DNA from: JAEUMW01 sp039807745
GTDB taxonomy: Bacteria; Pseudomonadota; Gammaproteobacteria; Burkholderiales; JAEUMW01
Reading direction: 5' to 3'
Assembly (NCBI GenBank): GCA_039807745.1
Contig: JBDHRV010000171.1
Location: 1 to 6,502 of the forward strand
Length of the DNA stretch: 6,502 nt
In this document: positions 1 through 6,263 of the stretch, piece by piece
Numbering within the stretch: the stretch's first letter is position 1
Layout: each line of letters begins with the position of its first letter
Notes under the pieces: model-generated
What the model was told of the DNA's origin: nothing
The model's input: only the letters and a program-made list of their open reading frames with translations
Databases searched by the model: none
Made by a program: the position numbers and the translations under genes

Positions 1-189
1 GCCGTTGCCATCGATCTGCAGGTATTCCGCATCCGTTCCGAAAACCTGCAGCGCACTTGCCATCTCCAGAGGCACCTTGGTCTGGCTTGTACCCACGAAC
101 ACCTTGATCTTGAAGGGCCCACCGCTCAGCACGCCGACATTCTGCGACTTGACGTTCTCGAAATCGATAAGCACAAAGTTGGTTTTCAA
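1..189 (-). CDS. PIN-like domain protein, N-terminal 63 codons (continues past left edge)
   Basis: This reading frame was found by translating the minus strand; it opens at TTG (189-187) and runs off the window without a stop. The visible protein begins MKTNFVLIDFENVKSQNVGV and continues with a second hydrophobic strand, FKIKVFVG (residues 26-33). An N-terminal hydrophobic strand ending in I-D-F-E-N-V is typical of the PIN-like/NYN nuclease superfamily, where the acidic residues (D9 and E11 here) sit at the metal site. The whole segment resembles stand-alone proteobacterial PIN-like proteins of unknown substrate, so RNA or DNA cleavage is inferred from the fold only. The start is chosen because an AAGGAG-like Shine-Dalgarno (AAGGGAG) lies 9 nt upstream and the family begins close to the VLIDFEN strand; no ATG or GTG is placed better. 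It lies 77 nt downstream of the methyltransferase on the same strand and may be read with it. The remaining active-site residues lie outside the window. Confidence 0.82.
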   Translation of the reverse strand, partial: MKTNFVLIDFENVKSQNVGVLSGGPFKIKVFVGTSQTKVPLEMASALQVFGTDAEYLQIDGNG

Positions 190-198
190 CGTCCGCCG

Positions 199-205
199 CT
201 CCCTT
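199..205 (-). promoter_or_regulatory. Shine-Dalgarno site that decides the TTG start of the PIN-like gene
   Basis: On the minus strand AAGGGAG ends 9 nt before the TTG at 189-187. This is close to the ideal site and spacing, and it supports a rare TTG start in a frame with no better initiation codon. Confidence 0.7.
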
Positions 206-210
206 GCAGA

Positions 211-230
211 TAAGCCAGGGACAGGGCTTA
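211..230 (-). repeat. Short inverted repeat in the leader of the PIN-like gene
   Basis: TAAGCC and GGCTTA form a perfect 6-bp inverted repeat around an 8-nt loop, between the methyltransferase stop and the PIN-like gene's ribosome binding site. No T-run follows on either strand, so it is not a convincing rho-independent terminator. In the minus-strand transcript the loop contains UCCCU, complementary to AGGGA in the downstream Shine-Dalgarno. It could be a protein-binding site, a weak attenuating structure, or chance. Confidence 0.3.
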
Positions 231-266
231 GCAAGAACTGGACGACGGAATAGAGCCGGCTGGACG

Positions 267-1292
267 CTACTTGATCCCCACCACCATCGAGTCCGGCCCG
301 ACGAGGTGCTCCACGTACACTTCGCTGAAACCCGCTTCCATCATCCATCCGGCGCAGTCGGCACCGGTGTAGTCGAACCCGCCCGGGGTCTCGATCAGCA
401 TGTTGAGACTCATGAGAAGCCCGAACGTGTTCTCGCGGCGCGCGTCGTCGATCAGGGACTCGTAGACGATCATCGCACCGCCGCTCGGCAATGCCTCCCA
501 GGCCTTGCGAAGGAGTTGTCCCTTCTGGTCCAGATCCCAGTCGTGGAGGATGTGTCCCATCATCACGACGTCCGCATTCGGAATGGGATCGACGAAGAAG
601 TTCCCCGCCGCGAATTTCAGCCGGTGGTCGACCCCCAGCGATGCCGTGTACGCCTCGAAGATCGGCCCGACCTCGGCCAGGTCGAAGCCCAGGCCGACGA
701 GATGCGGATGCGCGAGCGCCACCTGCGCCGCGAGATCGCCCTGCGCCGTGCCGACATCGACGAAGCTGCGATACTGGCGCCAGGGGAACTTCTCGGCGAT
801 GGCGAGATTGGCCCCGCGGCTGACGCCCGTCATGGCCCGCAGGAATTCCTTGAGCCGCGCAGGGTCGGCGTAGAGCGTGGAGAACAGCGATTCACCGCCG
901 CCCTTCAATTCGTTCTGCGGCCGGCCGGTGCGCAAGCCCTCGGTCAGCCCGCCCCAGAACCGGTACAGCCGGTGGTTCGCCATTTCGAGAATGCCGCCGA
1001 TGTACGAGGGTTTGCGCTTGTCGAGGAAGCGCTCGGTCGCCGGCGTGTTGCAATAGATCCCGTCGATACGATCCAGGAAACCCATGGCGACGAGCGCGTC
1101 GAGAAAGTCGCGGGCCGACCGTGGATGCAGGCCGAGGCGACCCTGAAGGTCCTCCATGGTCCCGGGGCGCCTCGCCAGTTCCGTGAACACCTCCATCTCC
1201 ACGGCGCTCAGGAGCATCTTCGACCCCCAGAAGGCGAACCCGGTGTGCAGGATGTGCTCAGGGCCGATCGGCACGGTCGAATCCGGATCCAT
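267..1292 (-). CDS. SAM-dependent O-methyltransferase-like protein (family 2 / acetylserotonin-type architecture)
   Basis: Predicted product of 341 residues, within the usual range for family 2 O-methyltransferases. Residues about 10-95 form an all-helical winged-helix-like dimerisation domain (signature GFAFWGSKMLLSAVEMEVFTEL, then a helix-turn-helix-like stretch ending in GFLDRIDG). Residues about 165-341 form a Rossmann methyltransferase domain: motif I is VDVGTAQGDL (177-187 region), the acidic residue for the SAM ribose is probably D204 in GFDLAEV, and GHILHDWD (246-253) carries the His (H250) that acts as general base in plant and bacterial relatives. The C-terminus GPDSMVVGIK is a normal end. 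Motif I departs from the usual DxGxGxG (TAQGD replaces GGGTG), which suggests a distinct subfamily. The substrate cannot be told from sequence; annotations such as acetylserotonin or hydroxyneurosporene methyltransferase would be over-precise. No biosynthetic cluster surrounds it. An in-frame ATG lies two codons upstream (1298) and the open frame extends further, but the Shine-Dalgarno position favours 1292. The gene is divergent from the TA operon and upstream of the PIN-like gene. Confidence 0.88.
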   Translation of the reverse strand: MDPDSTVPIGPEHILHTGFAFWGSKMLLSAVEMEVFTELARRPGTMEDLQGRLGLHPRSARDFLDALVAMGFLDRIDGIYCNTPATERFLDKRKPSYIGGILEMANHRLYRFWGGLTEGLRTGRPQNELKGGGESLFSTLYADPARLKEFLRAMTGVSRGANLAIAEKFPWRQYRSFVDVGTAQGDLAAQVALAHPHLVGLGFDLAEVGPIFEAYTASLGVDHRLKFAAGNFFVDPIPNADVVMMGHILHDWDLDQKGQLLRKAWEALPSGGAMIVYESLIDDARRENTFGLLMSLNMLIETPGGFDYTGADCAGWMMEAGFSEVYVEHLVGPDSMVVGIK

Positions 1293-1301
1293 CGTCATGT
1301 T

Positions 1302-1307
1302 CTCCTT
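1302..1307 (-). promoter_or_regulatory. Shine-Dalgarno site choosing between two ATG codons of the methyltransferase
   Basis: Minus-strand AAGGAG is a near-perfect ribosome binding site. It is 3 nt from the ATG at 1298-1296 and 9 nt from the ATG at 1292-1290. The longer spacing is the efficient one, so the product probably starts M-D-P-D-S rather than M-T-M-D-P. Confidence 0.65.
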
Positions 1308-1404
1308 CGGGTAGCCAGCACATTGCGGCAGCTCGAATTCTGGCAGATAACCGCGCCGGGAAACGCCTCGCGCCCTCATCCCCTGCCATCGGCCCGGCCA
1401 GGAC

Positions 1405-1433
1405 TTGCCTGAAATGGTTGCGATTGCTACATT
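1405..1433 (+). promoter_or_regulatory. Sigma70-like promoter of the RES-Xre operon
   Basis: TTGCCT (1405-1410) and TACATT (1428-1433) are separated by exactly 17 bp, each matching the -35 and -10 consensus at four of six positions. Transcription would start near 1440, leaving a leader of about 25 nt before the antitoxin ATG at 1465, with a modest AAGG ribosome binding site 7 nt before that ATG. The surroundings are locally AT-richer than the flanking genes. Confidence 0.5.
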
Positions 1434-1436
1434 ATC

Positions 1437-1452
1437 CGTTGCATCATCAACG
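1437..1452 (+). promoter_or_regulatory. Candidate operator of the TA operon
   Basis: CGTTG and CAACG form a perfect inverted repeat around a 6-bp spacer, lying over the predicted transcription start. A further GTTGC copy at 1417-1421, inside the promoter, is 21 bp (two helical turns) from GTTGC at 1438-1442. Xre-family antitoxins usually repress their own promoters through such repeats, so this is a reasonable binding site, but the assignment is inference from position and symmetry only. Confidence 0.35.
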
Positions 1453-1464
1453 CAAGGCACAACC

Positions 1465-1878
1465 ATGGAAGCAACCGCGCTCCAGGCAGAAGAGTTCCAA
1501 GCCGCCGATCTCAGAACACGCGACGCGCGGGAGCGTTTGGCCCGCATCGTCACGCAACTCTTCGTGCATTGGGGCCTGTCCACGCCCGAGCAGGCTGCTC
1601 TCCTGGGGCTGTCTCCCGACAACCGCTCGACCCTTTCGCGCTACCGCAAGGGCGAGCCGCTTGCCGACAGTCGCGACTTGCTCGATCGCGCAGGTCACCT
1701 GCTGGGCATCCACAAGTCGCTGCGGATTCTCTTCCCGCAGGACCGCGACCTCGCCTATCGGTGGATGACCACCCCGAACCGGCGGCTGAGCGGAAGGCCT
1801 GTTGACATCGTCGTCGAGCGCGGCTTCGAGGGATTGCTCGCGCTGCGGCGCTACCTCGACTTCGAGCGTGGCACCTGA
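1465..1878 (+). CDS. Xre/MbcA/ParS-type antitoxin of a RES-Xre toxin-antitoxin module
   Basis: Product of 137 residues from the ATG at 1465. An N-terminal helical region (about 20-66) contains a helix-turn-helix of the Xre-like class, with STPEQAALLGLS followed by a recognition-helix-like stretch ending in SRYRKGEP. The C-terminal part (about 76-135) matches the MbcA/ParS/Xre toxin-binding domain: LLGIHKSLRILFP, then W-M-x-x-P-N, L-S-G-R-P-V-D, and a final helix GLLALRRYLDF. Its role is to bind and neutralise the RES toxin encoded immediately downstream and, by analogy with the family, to repress the operon. The start at 1465 is preferred over ATG 1414 and TTG 1405 because those upstream codons lie inside the predicted promoter, would add a poorly structured tail, and would precede the predicted transcript start. 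Partner identity is very secure because of the adjoining RES gene. Confidence 0.92.
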   Translation: MEATALQAEEFQAADLRTRDARERLARIVTQLFVHWGLSTPEQAALLGLSPDNRSTLSRYRKGEPLADSRDLLDRAGHLLGIHKSLRILFPQDRDLAYRWMTTPNRRLSGRPVDIVVERGFEGLLALRRYLDFERGT

Positions 1879-2649
1879 GTGTACGACGACCTGCTGCGGA
1901 GGAATGTCGCCTTTCAGGGCGACCTCGTTCGAAACATCAAGACCATACGCGAGTCGCAACAGCTCTTCGACGACCTGTCGGCCGACCCGCTGGATTGGGC
2001 GGTTGCCACCGCAGCAGAAGCCGAGGAGCGCGTGCCGACCGCGGCCGCGATCGTCACCCGGCCATTCGACTATGGATCGGTGATCCACTATTCCTTCGAT
2101 CCGTCGTCGTGGCAGGCCACGCGCTTCAGCGACGCGCGCCGCTTCGGGGTCTGGTATGGCTCGCTCGATGCGGTAACGACCATCTACGAGACGGTATTCC
2201 ACTGGCACCGATTCGTGATGGACAGCTACGCGGCGGAAGACCGCGAGATTACGGGCGAGCGCCGGCTCTTCGATGTCCGCTGCGATGCCCTGCTGATCGA
2301 CCTTCGCGGCAGGGAGGTCGACTATCCGGACCTGGTGAGCCGTACGAGTTACGCGTTTACCCAATCGCTGGGCGACTATCTCTTCGACCAGGGTGCGAAC
2401 GGCGTCCTCGTGAAGTCTGCCCGGTGTACGGGCATCAACGCGGCCGTCTTCCGACGGGAGCGATTGTCCAACGTCCGGGAGAAGATGCTACTTACCTATC
2501 GCTGCAACCCCGTCCGGGATCTGTGCAACGTCGAGCGAGCGCCGGGGGACCTTTGGATGAGCGTGAAACCAAGCTCGCTGTACTTAGAACCCCGCTCCTT
2601 GAGTGTCGAGACGGACGCGAAAGAGCGTCGTGCCGGCGGTGATGTATAG
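1879..2649 (+). CDS. RES-domain toxin (NAD+-degrading family)
   Basis: Product of 256 residues beginning at a GTG that directly follows the antitoxin TGA. RES toxins of TA modules deplete NAD+ by hydrolysis or phosphorolysis, halting growth; the fold resembles ADP-ribosyltransferases. The RES domain spans about 65-215. It holds the family's conserved Arg, Tyr and Glu, here best assigned to R82 (ATRFS), Y93 (VWYGS) and E104 (IYETVFH), and a conserved Ser at S180 in KSARC-x-G-I-N-A-A-V-F. All are present, so the toxin looks intact. An N-terminal region of about 60 residues (with IRESQQLFDDLS) precedes the domain and makes this longer than the roughly 150-residue compact RES toxins; it fits the extended subgroup. 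There is no clear Shine-Dalgarno for the GTG, so translation is probably coupled to the antitoxin. The last 21 residues, after SSLYLEP, are polar and overlap the convergent SMP-30 gene; they may be a non-conserved tail. Confidence 0.93.
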   Translation: MYDDLLRRNVAFQGDLVRNIKTIRESQQLFDDLSADPLDWAVATAAEAEERVPTAAAIVTRPFDYGSVIHYSFDPSSWQATRFSDARRFGVWYGSLDAVTTIYETVFHWHRFVMDSYAAEDREITGERRLFDVRCDALLIDLRGREVDYPDLVSRTSYAFTQSLGDYLFDQGANGVLVKSARCTGINAAVFRRERLSNVREKMLLTYRCNPVRDLCNVERAPGDLWMSVKPSSLYLEPRSLSVETDAKERRAGGDV

Positions 2650-3591
2650 CACCGAGCCGTCATCGCCCCACGCGCAGTTGCCGGTGGCGACGCCGAGATC
2701 GATGGTGCCGAGATGCCTGCCCGTGCGATCGAAGATGTAGATGCCGCCTGGACCTGCGGAGAAGAGATTGCCCGCGCGGTCCACCTTCAAACCGTCCGGA
2801 CCGCCGGGACGAGACTCCGCGAAGCGCGCACCGTCGACCAACACGCGACGCTCACCCAGGGCTCCGTCGGACAACACCTCGTAGGCGAGCCACTGCGGCC
2901 GCTCGCGATCGGCATTGGTCACATAGAGCGTCTTCTCGTCCGGCGAGAATGCGACGCCGTTCGGTGCCTTGAGGTCGCGGACGAGGAGCGTGACCGTGCC
3001 GTCCTGCGCCAGCCGGTACACCCCGCTGAACGGGATTTCCTTGCTCTCGTCGTCGAACGTCCGCGGCAGCCCGAACGGCGGATCGGTGAAATAGAGATCG
3101 CCGTTCGACTTGAATGCGAGATCGTTCGGGCTGTTCAGGCGCTTGCCCTCGAAGGTCGCTACGAGCATGGTCCATGTGCCGTCCGCCTCGACCCGAACGA
3201 TGCGCCGGTCGCCGTGTTGCGCGATGATGAGCCGTCCCTCGCGGTCGAGCGCAAGCCCATTCGAGCCGGGCTCGGGCCCGGTGAAGGGTGCCGCTCCTGT
3301 ATATCCGGAAGGCTTCAAATGCACGCTCACGCCAGCGCCTTCCTGCCACTTGAAGATCGTGTTCTGCGCCACGTCGGAGAAGAGCAGGTAGCGCCCCTCG
3401 CGGTGCCACACCGGCCCTTCGATCCAGACGAAACCCTCCGCGATACGCTCGACCTTCGCATCGCGCGGCAGCAAGCGATCGAGGGCGGGATCGATGCGAA
3501 CGATGCGGATCGGTTCGGCAGCACCGCCCGACGTCGCGAGCAGGAGGGCGAGCCAAACGAAGATCAGTCGCGCGTGGGTTTGCGTGCGCAA
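2584..3591 (-). CDS. Secreted SMP-30/gluconolactonase/LRE-like beta-propeller protein
   Basis: Product of 335 residues. A clear Sec signal peptide opens it: basic MRTQTHAR, hydrophobic LIFVWLALLLA, then a small-residue cleavage region ending near GGAA-EP (about residue 25), so the mature protein is probably periplasmic. The rest is a six-bladed SMP-30-type propeller with the usual metal-site motifs: E59 in EGPVWH, N156 in NSPND, N211 in PNGVAFSPDEKTLYVT and D266 in GGPDGLKVD. By analogy with SMP-30, E59, N211 and D266 would hold the divalent metal. Relatives hydrolyse sugar lactones such as gluconolactone, but the family is functionally broad, so lactone hydrolysis is inferred and the substrate unknown. 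The TTG at 3591 is the only start that leaves a signal peptide intact; its ribosome binding site is weak. It begins 23 nt after the alaS stop on the same strand, suggesting readthrough transcription or coupling. Its last 66 bp overlap the convergent RES toxin gene. Confidence 0.87.
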   Translation of the reverse strand: MRTQTHARLIFVWLALLLATSGGAAEPIRIVRIDPALDRLLPRDAKVERIAEGFVWIEGPVWHREGRYLLFSDVAQNTIFKWQEGAGVSVHLKPSGYTGAAPFTGPEPGSNGLALDREGRLIIAQHGDRRIVRVEADGTWTMLVATFEGKRLNSPNDLAFKSNGDLYFTDPPFGLPRTFDDESKEIPFSGVYRLAQDGTVTLLVRDLKAPNGVAFSPDEKTLYVTNADRERPQWLAYEVLSDGALGERRVLVDGARFAESRPGGPDGLKVDRAGNLFSAGPGGIYIFDRTGRHLGTIDLGVATGNCAWGDDGSVLYITAGTTLFRVRLDTQGAGF

Positions 3592-3614
3592 GTTCGCCGC
3601 CGCCGGACACCCGA

Positions 3615-6206
3615 CTACAAGCGTTCCTCGACCCAGTCGCGCACCGACGATAGCGCCGCGGGCAGCCGCCCCGGCTCGGTGCCGCCCGCCTGCGCCATGT
3701 CCGGCCGCCCCCCGCCCTTCCCGCCCACCTGCCCCGCCACGTAGTTCGCGAGCTCACCCGCCTTCACCTTGCCCGTCAGGTCCGGTGTGACGCCGACGAC
3801 CAGCGAGACCTTCTGCCCGTCGACGGATGCGAGCACGACGGCGGCGCTCTTGAGCTTGTCCTTGAGCTTGTCCATCGCTTCGCGCAACGCCTTGGCGTCG
3901 GCGCCGTCGAGCGCCGCGGCGAGCACCTGGGTGCCCTTCACCGCTACCGCCTGGGCCGCCAGATCGTCGCCCTGGGTCGACGCGAGCTTCGACTTGAGCC
4001 GCGCGAGTTCCTTCTCCAACTGCTTCACGTTGTCGACGATCTGGGCGATCTTCTGTGTGACCTCTTGCGTCGGTGACTTGAGCGAGGCCGCGATCTCTTC
4101 CAGCTGCGCCTGCTGCTGCTGGATGTACGCGAGCGCCGAATCCCCGGTCGTCGCCTCCACCCGGCGTATGCCTGCGGCTACCCCCGTCTCGTAGAGGATC
4201 TTGAAAAAGCCGATGTCACCGGTGCGCTTCACGTGCGTGCCGCCGCAAAGCTCGGTGGAGAAGTTGCCCATGCCAATCACGCGCACCTCGTCGCCGTACT
4301 TCTCGCCGAAGAGCGCCATCGCGCCACTCTTGATCGCCTCGTCGTACTTCATGTGCCGTGGCTGGACCTTCGAGTTGCGCCGGATCTCTACGTTGACCAG
4401 GGCCTCGACGCGCCGGATCTCGTCAGGGGTCATCGGCGAAGGATGCGAGAAGTCGAACCGGGTCTTCCACTGATCGACCAGCGAGCCCTTCTGCGTGACG
4501 TGTGTCCCGAGCACCTTGCGCAGCGCCGCGTGCATGAGGTGCGTCGCGGAGTGGTTGTACATCGTGCGCGAGCGCGTCACCGGATCGACGTGCGCCACGA
4601 CCTCGTCACCCACCGCGAGCCGCCCGGTACGCAGCAACCCCTTGTGTCCGAACACTTCCGCCTGGATCTTCTGCGTGTCGCCCACGGTGAACGTGCCGTT
4701 GCCCGAGTGCAGCTCGCCGGTGTCGCCCACCTGTCCGCCCGACTCGGCGTAGAAAGGTGTCTGGTCGAGCACGACGACGGCTTCTTCGCCGGCCTCGATG
4801 AACTTGACCGCGGTGCCTGCGCGATAAAGCGCGACGACCTCGGCCTCCAGGGTCAACGTGTCGTAGCCGTGAAACTCCGTCGCACGTCCCACGTAGTCGA
4901 CGCCGGTCTGCATCTGGAACCGGGAGGCGGCGCGTGCGCGTTCGCGCTGGCGCTGCATGGCCTCTTCGAACCCCGCGAAATCGACCGTGATGCCGCGCTC
5001 GCGGGCGATGTCGGCGGTGAGATCGACCGGGAAGCCGAAGGTGTCATAGAGCTTGAACACCATCTCGCCGTCGAGCATGCGGTCCTCGCGCTTGAGCGCA
5101 CCCTCGAGCACGGCCATGCCGTGGTGCAGTGTTTCCGCGAAGCGCTCCTCTTCCTGTTTGAGTACCTGCGTCACGCGCTCCTGCGCTGCGGCCAGCTCGG
5201 GATAGGCCTCGCCCATGGCGCGCGCGAGGTCGGGCACCAGCGCATGGAAGAACGGCTCCTTCTTGCCGAGCTTGTAGCCGTGACGGATGGCGCGTCGGAC
5301 GATGCGGCGGAGCACGTAGCCGCGGCCCTCGTTGCCCGGTATGACACCGTCGGTGATGAGGAAGGCGCAGGCGCGGATGTGATCCGCGATCACCTTGAGC
5401 GAGTTGCTGTCGAGGTCGCTCGCCCCGGTCTCGCGCGCGGCTGCGCGGATGAGATCCTGAAACAGGTCGATGTCGTAGTTGGAGTGCACGCCCTGCAGCA
5501 CCGCGGCGATGCGCTCGAGCCCCATGCCGGTGTCCACCGACGGCTTGGGCAGCGGATTGAGCGTGCCGTGCTCGTCGCGGTTGTACTGCATGAAGACGAG
5601 ATTCCAGATCTCGATGAAGCGATCGCCCTCCGCCTCGGTCGATCCCGGCGGGCCGCCTTCGACCTCCGGCCCGTGATCGTAGAAGATCTCGGTGCACGGG
5701 CCGCACGGACCCGTGTCGCCCATCTGCCAGAAGTTGTCCAGGGTCGGGATGCGCGCCACGCGCTCCGCCGGCACGCCCACTTCGTTCAGCCAGATATCGG
5801 CCGCCTCGTCGTCTTCGGCGTACACCGTGACCCAGAGCCGGTCGGCGGGAATCTTCAGCTCGTCGACCAGAAACTCCCACGCATACTTGATCGCATTGCG
5901 CTTGAAGTAATCGCCGAAGCTGAAGTTGCCCAGCATCTCGAAGAACGTGTGATGACGTGCGGTGTACCCGACGTTTTCCAGGTCGTTGTGCTTGCCGCCG
6001 GCGCGCAGACTGCGCTGGCAGCTCGCAGCGCGGGTGTAAGGGCGCTTGTCCTGCCCGAGGAACACGTCCTTGAACTGCACCATCCCCGAGTTCGTGAAAA
6101 GCAGCGTGGGATCGTTGATCGGAACGAGCGGACTCGACGCGACCACGGTGTGCCCGTGACCCTCGAAGAAGCTCAGGAATGCCTTGCGAATGTCGGCGGA
6201 TTTCAT
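3615..6206 (-). CDS. alaS: Alanyl-tRNA synthetase
   Basis: Product of 863 residues, close to the 876 of the E. coli enzyme. It charges tRNA-Ala with alanine in the cytoplasm and clears mischarged Ser- or Gly-tRNA-Ala. Class II catalytic core at about 1-240, with FTNSGMVQFKDVFLG (37-51), CQRSLRAGGKHNDLENVG (63-80), GDTGPCGPCTEIFYDHG (163-179) and DTGMGLERIAAV (225-236). The tRNA recognition helices follow (VLRRIVRRAIRHG, 298-310). The editing domain holds its zinc and catalytic residues: H552 and H556 in HSATHLMHA, C654 and H658 in CGGTH. A coiled-coil stretch (about 695-745) leads to the C-Ala domain with the Gly-rich GGKGGGRPDMAQAGG (828-842). All key residues are intact. ATG at 6206 gives the canonical MKSADIRKAF start, although there is no strong Shine-Dalgarno and the frame stays open to a TTG at 6230. 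Downstream of recX, as in many proteobacteria. Confidence 0.98.
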   Translation of the reverse strand: MKSADIRKAFLSFFEGHGHTVVASSPLVPINDPTLLFTNSGMVQFKDVFLGQDKRPYTRAASCQRSLRAGGKHNDLENVGYTARHHTFFEMLGNFSFGDYFKRNAIKYAWEFLVDELKIPADRLWVTVYAEDDEAADIWLNEVGVPAERVARIPTLDNFWQMGDTGPCGPCTEIFYDHGPEVEGGPPGSTEAEGDRFIEIWNLVFMQYNRDEHGTLNPLPKPSVDTGMGLERIAAVLQGVHSNYDIDLFQDLIRAAARETGASDLDSNSLKVIADHIRACAFLITDGVIPGNEGRGYVLRRIVRRAIRHGYKLGKKEPFFHALVPDLARAMGEAYPELAAAQERVTQVLKQEEERFAETLHHGMAVLEGALKREDRMLDGEMVFKLYDTFGFPVDLTADIARERGITVDFAGFEEAMQRQRERARAASRFQMQTGVDYVGRATEFHGYDTLTLEAEVVALYRAGTAVKFIEAGEEAVVVLDQTPFYAESGGQVGDTGELHSGNGTFTVGDTQKIQAEVFGHKGLLRTGRLAVGDEVVAHVDPVTRSRTMYNHSATHLMHAALRKVLGTHVTQKGSLVDQWKTRFDFSHPSPMTPDEIRRVEALVNVEIRRNSKVQPRHMKYDEAIKSGAMALFGEKYGDEVRVIGMGNFSTELCGGTHVKRTGDIGFFKILYETGVAAGIRRVEATTGDSALAYIQQQQAQLEEIAASLKSPTQEVTQKIAQIVDNVKQLEKELARLKSKLASTQGDDLAAQAVAVKGTQVLAAALDGADAKALREAMDKLKDKLKSAAVVLASVDGQKVSLVVGVTPDLTGKVKAGELANYVAGQVGGKGGGRPDMAQAGGTEPGRLPAALSSVRDWVEERL

Positions 6207-6263
6207 CGGCGAAGTTGAGCGCGAGCCCAAGGACCGCGCGCGGGAATCGAAAGTAAGCCGAAG

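Noticed and set aside
5..253. Plus-strand frame of 82 codons at the left edge
   Set aside because: The minus strand encodes a recognisable PIN-like N-terminus with a strong ribosome binding site over the same bases.
1382..1402. Imperfect GC-rich hairpin (CCTGCC ... GGCCAGG) in the divergent gap
   Set aside because: The stem is bulged and has no T-run on either side, so it cannot be called a terminator. Such pairings are common in GC-rich DNA.
204..1412. Plus-strand open frame of 402 codons opposite the methyltransferase
   Set aside because: The minus-strand frame has clear methyltransferase motifs. The plus-strand product has shadow composition and no motif.
1405..1464. Upstream starts (TTG 1405 or ATG 1414) for the antitoxin
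   Set aside because: These codons lie within the predicted -35/-10 region, upstream of the likely transcript start, and lack a good ribosome binding site.
1447..2364. Minus-strand open frame of 305 codons opposite the toxin-antitoxin genes
   Set aside because: It covers two genes with well-recognised domains on the plus strand and has no domain of its own.
2713..3744. Plus-strand frame opposite SMP-30 and the minus-strand frame at 2852-3757
   Set aside because: Both are out-of-frame readings of the SMP-30 and alaS genes. The 2584-3591 frame has the signal peptide and all propeller motifs.
3840..3880. Tandem repeat-like GAGCTTGTCCTT units near the 3' end of alaS
   Set aside because: They encode the alternating Lys-Leu-Lys helix (DKLKDKLKS) in the C-terminal part of AlaRS. 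This is a protein-level pattern, not an independent repeat element.
4233..6218. Long plus-strand open frame of 661 codons opposite alaS
   Set aside because: It is entirely antisense to a fully conserved alaS. Its translation is rich in Arg, His, Val, Leu and Ala with no recognisable domain, which is typical of the shadow of a GC-rich gene.
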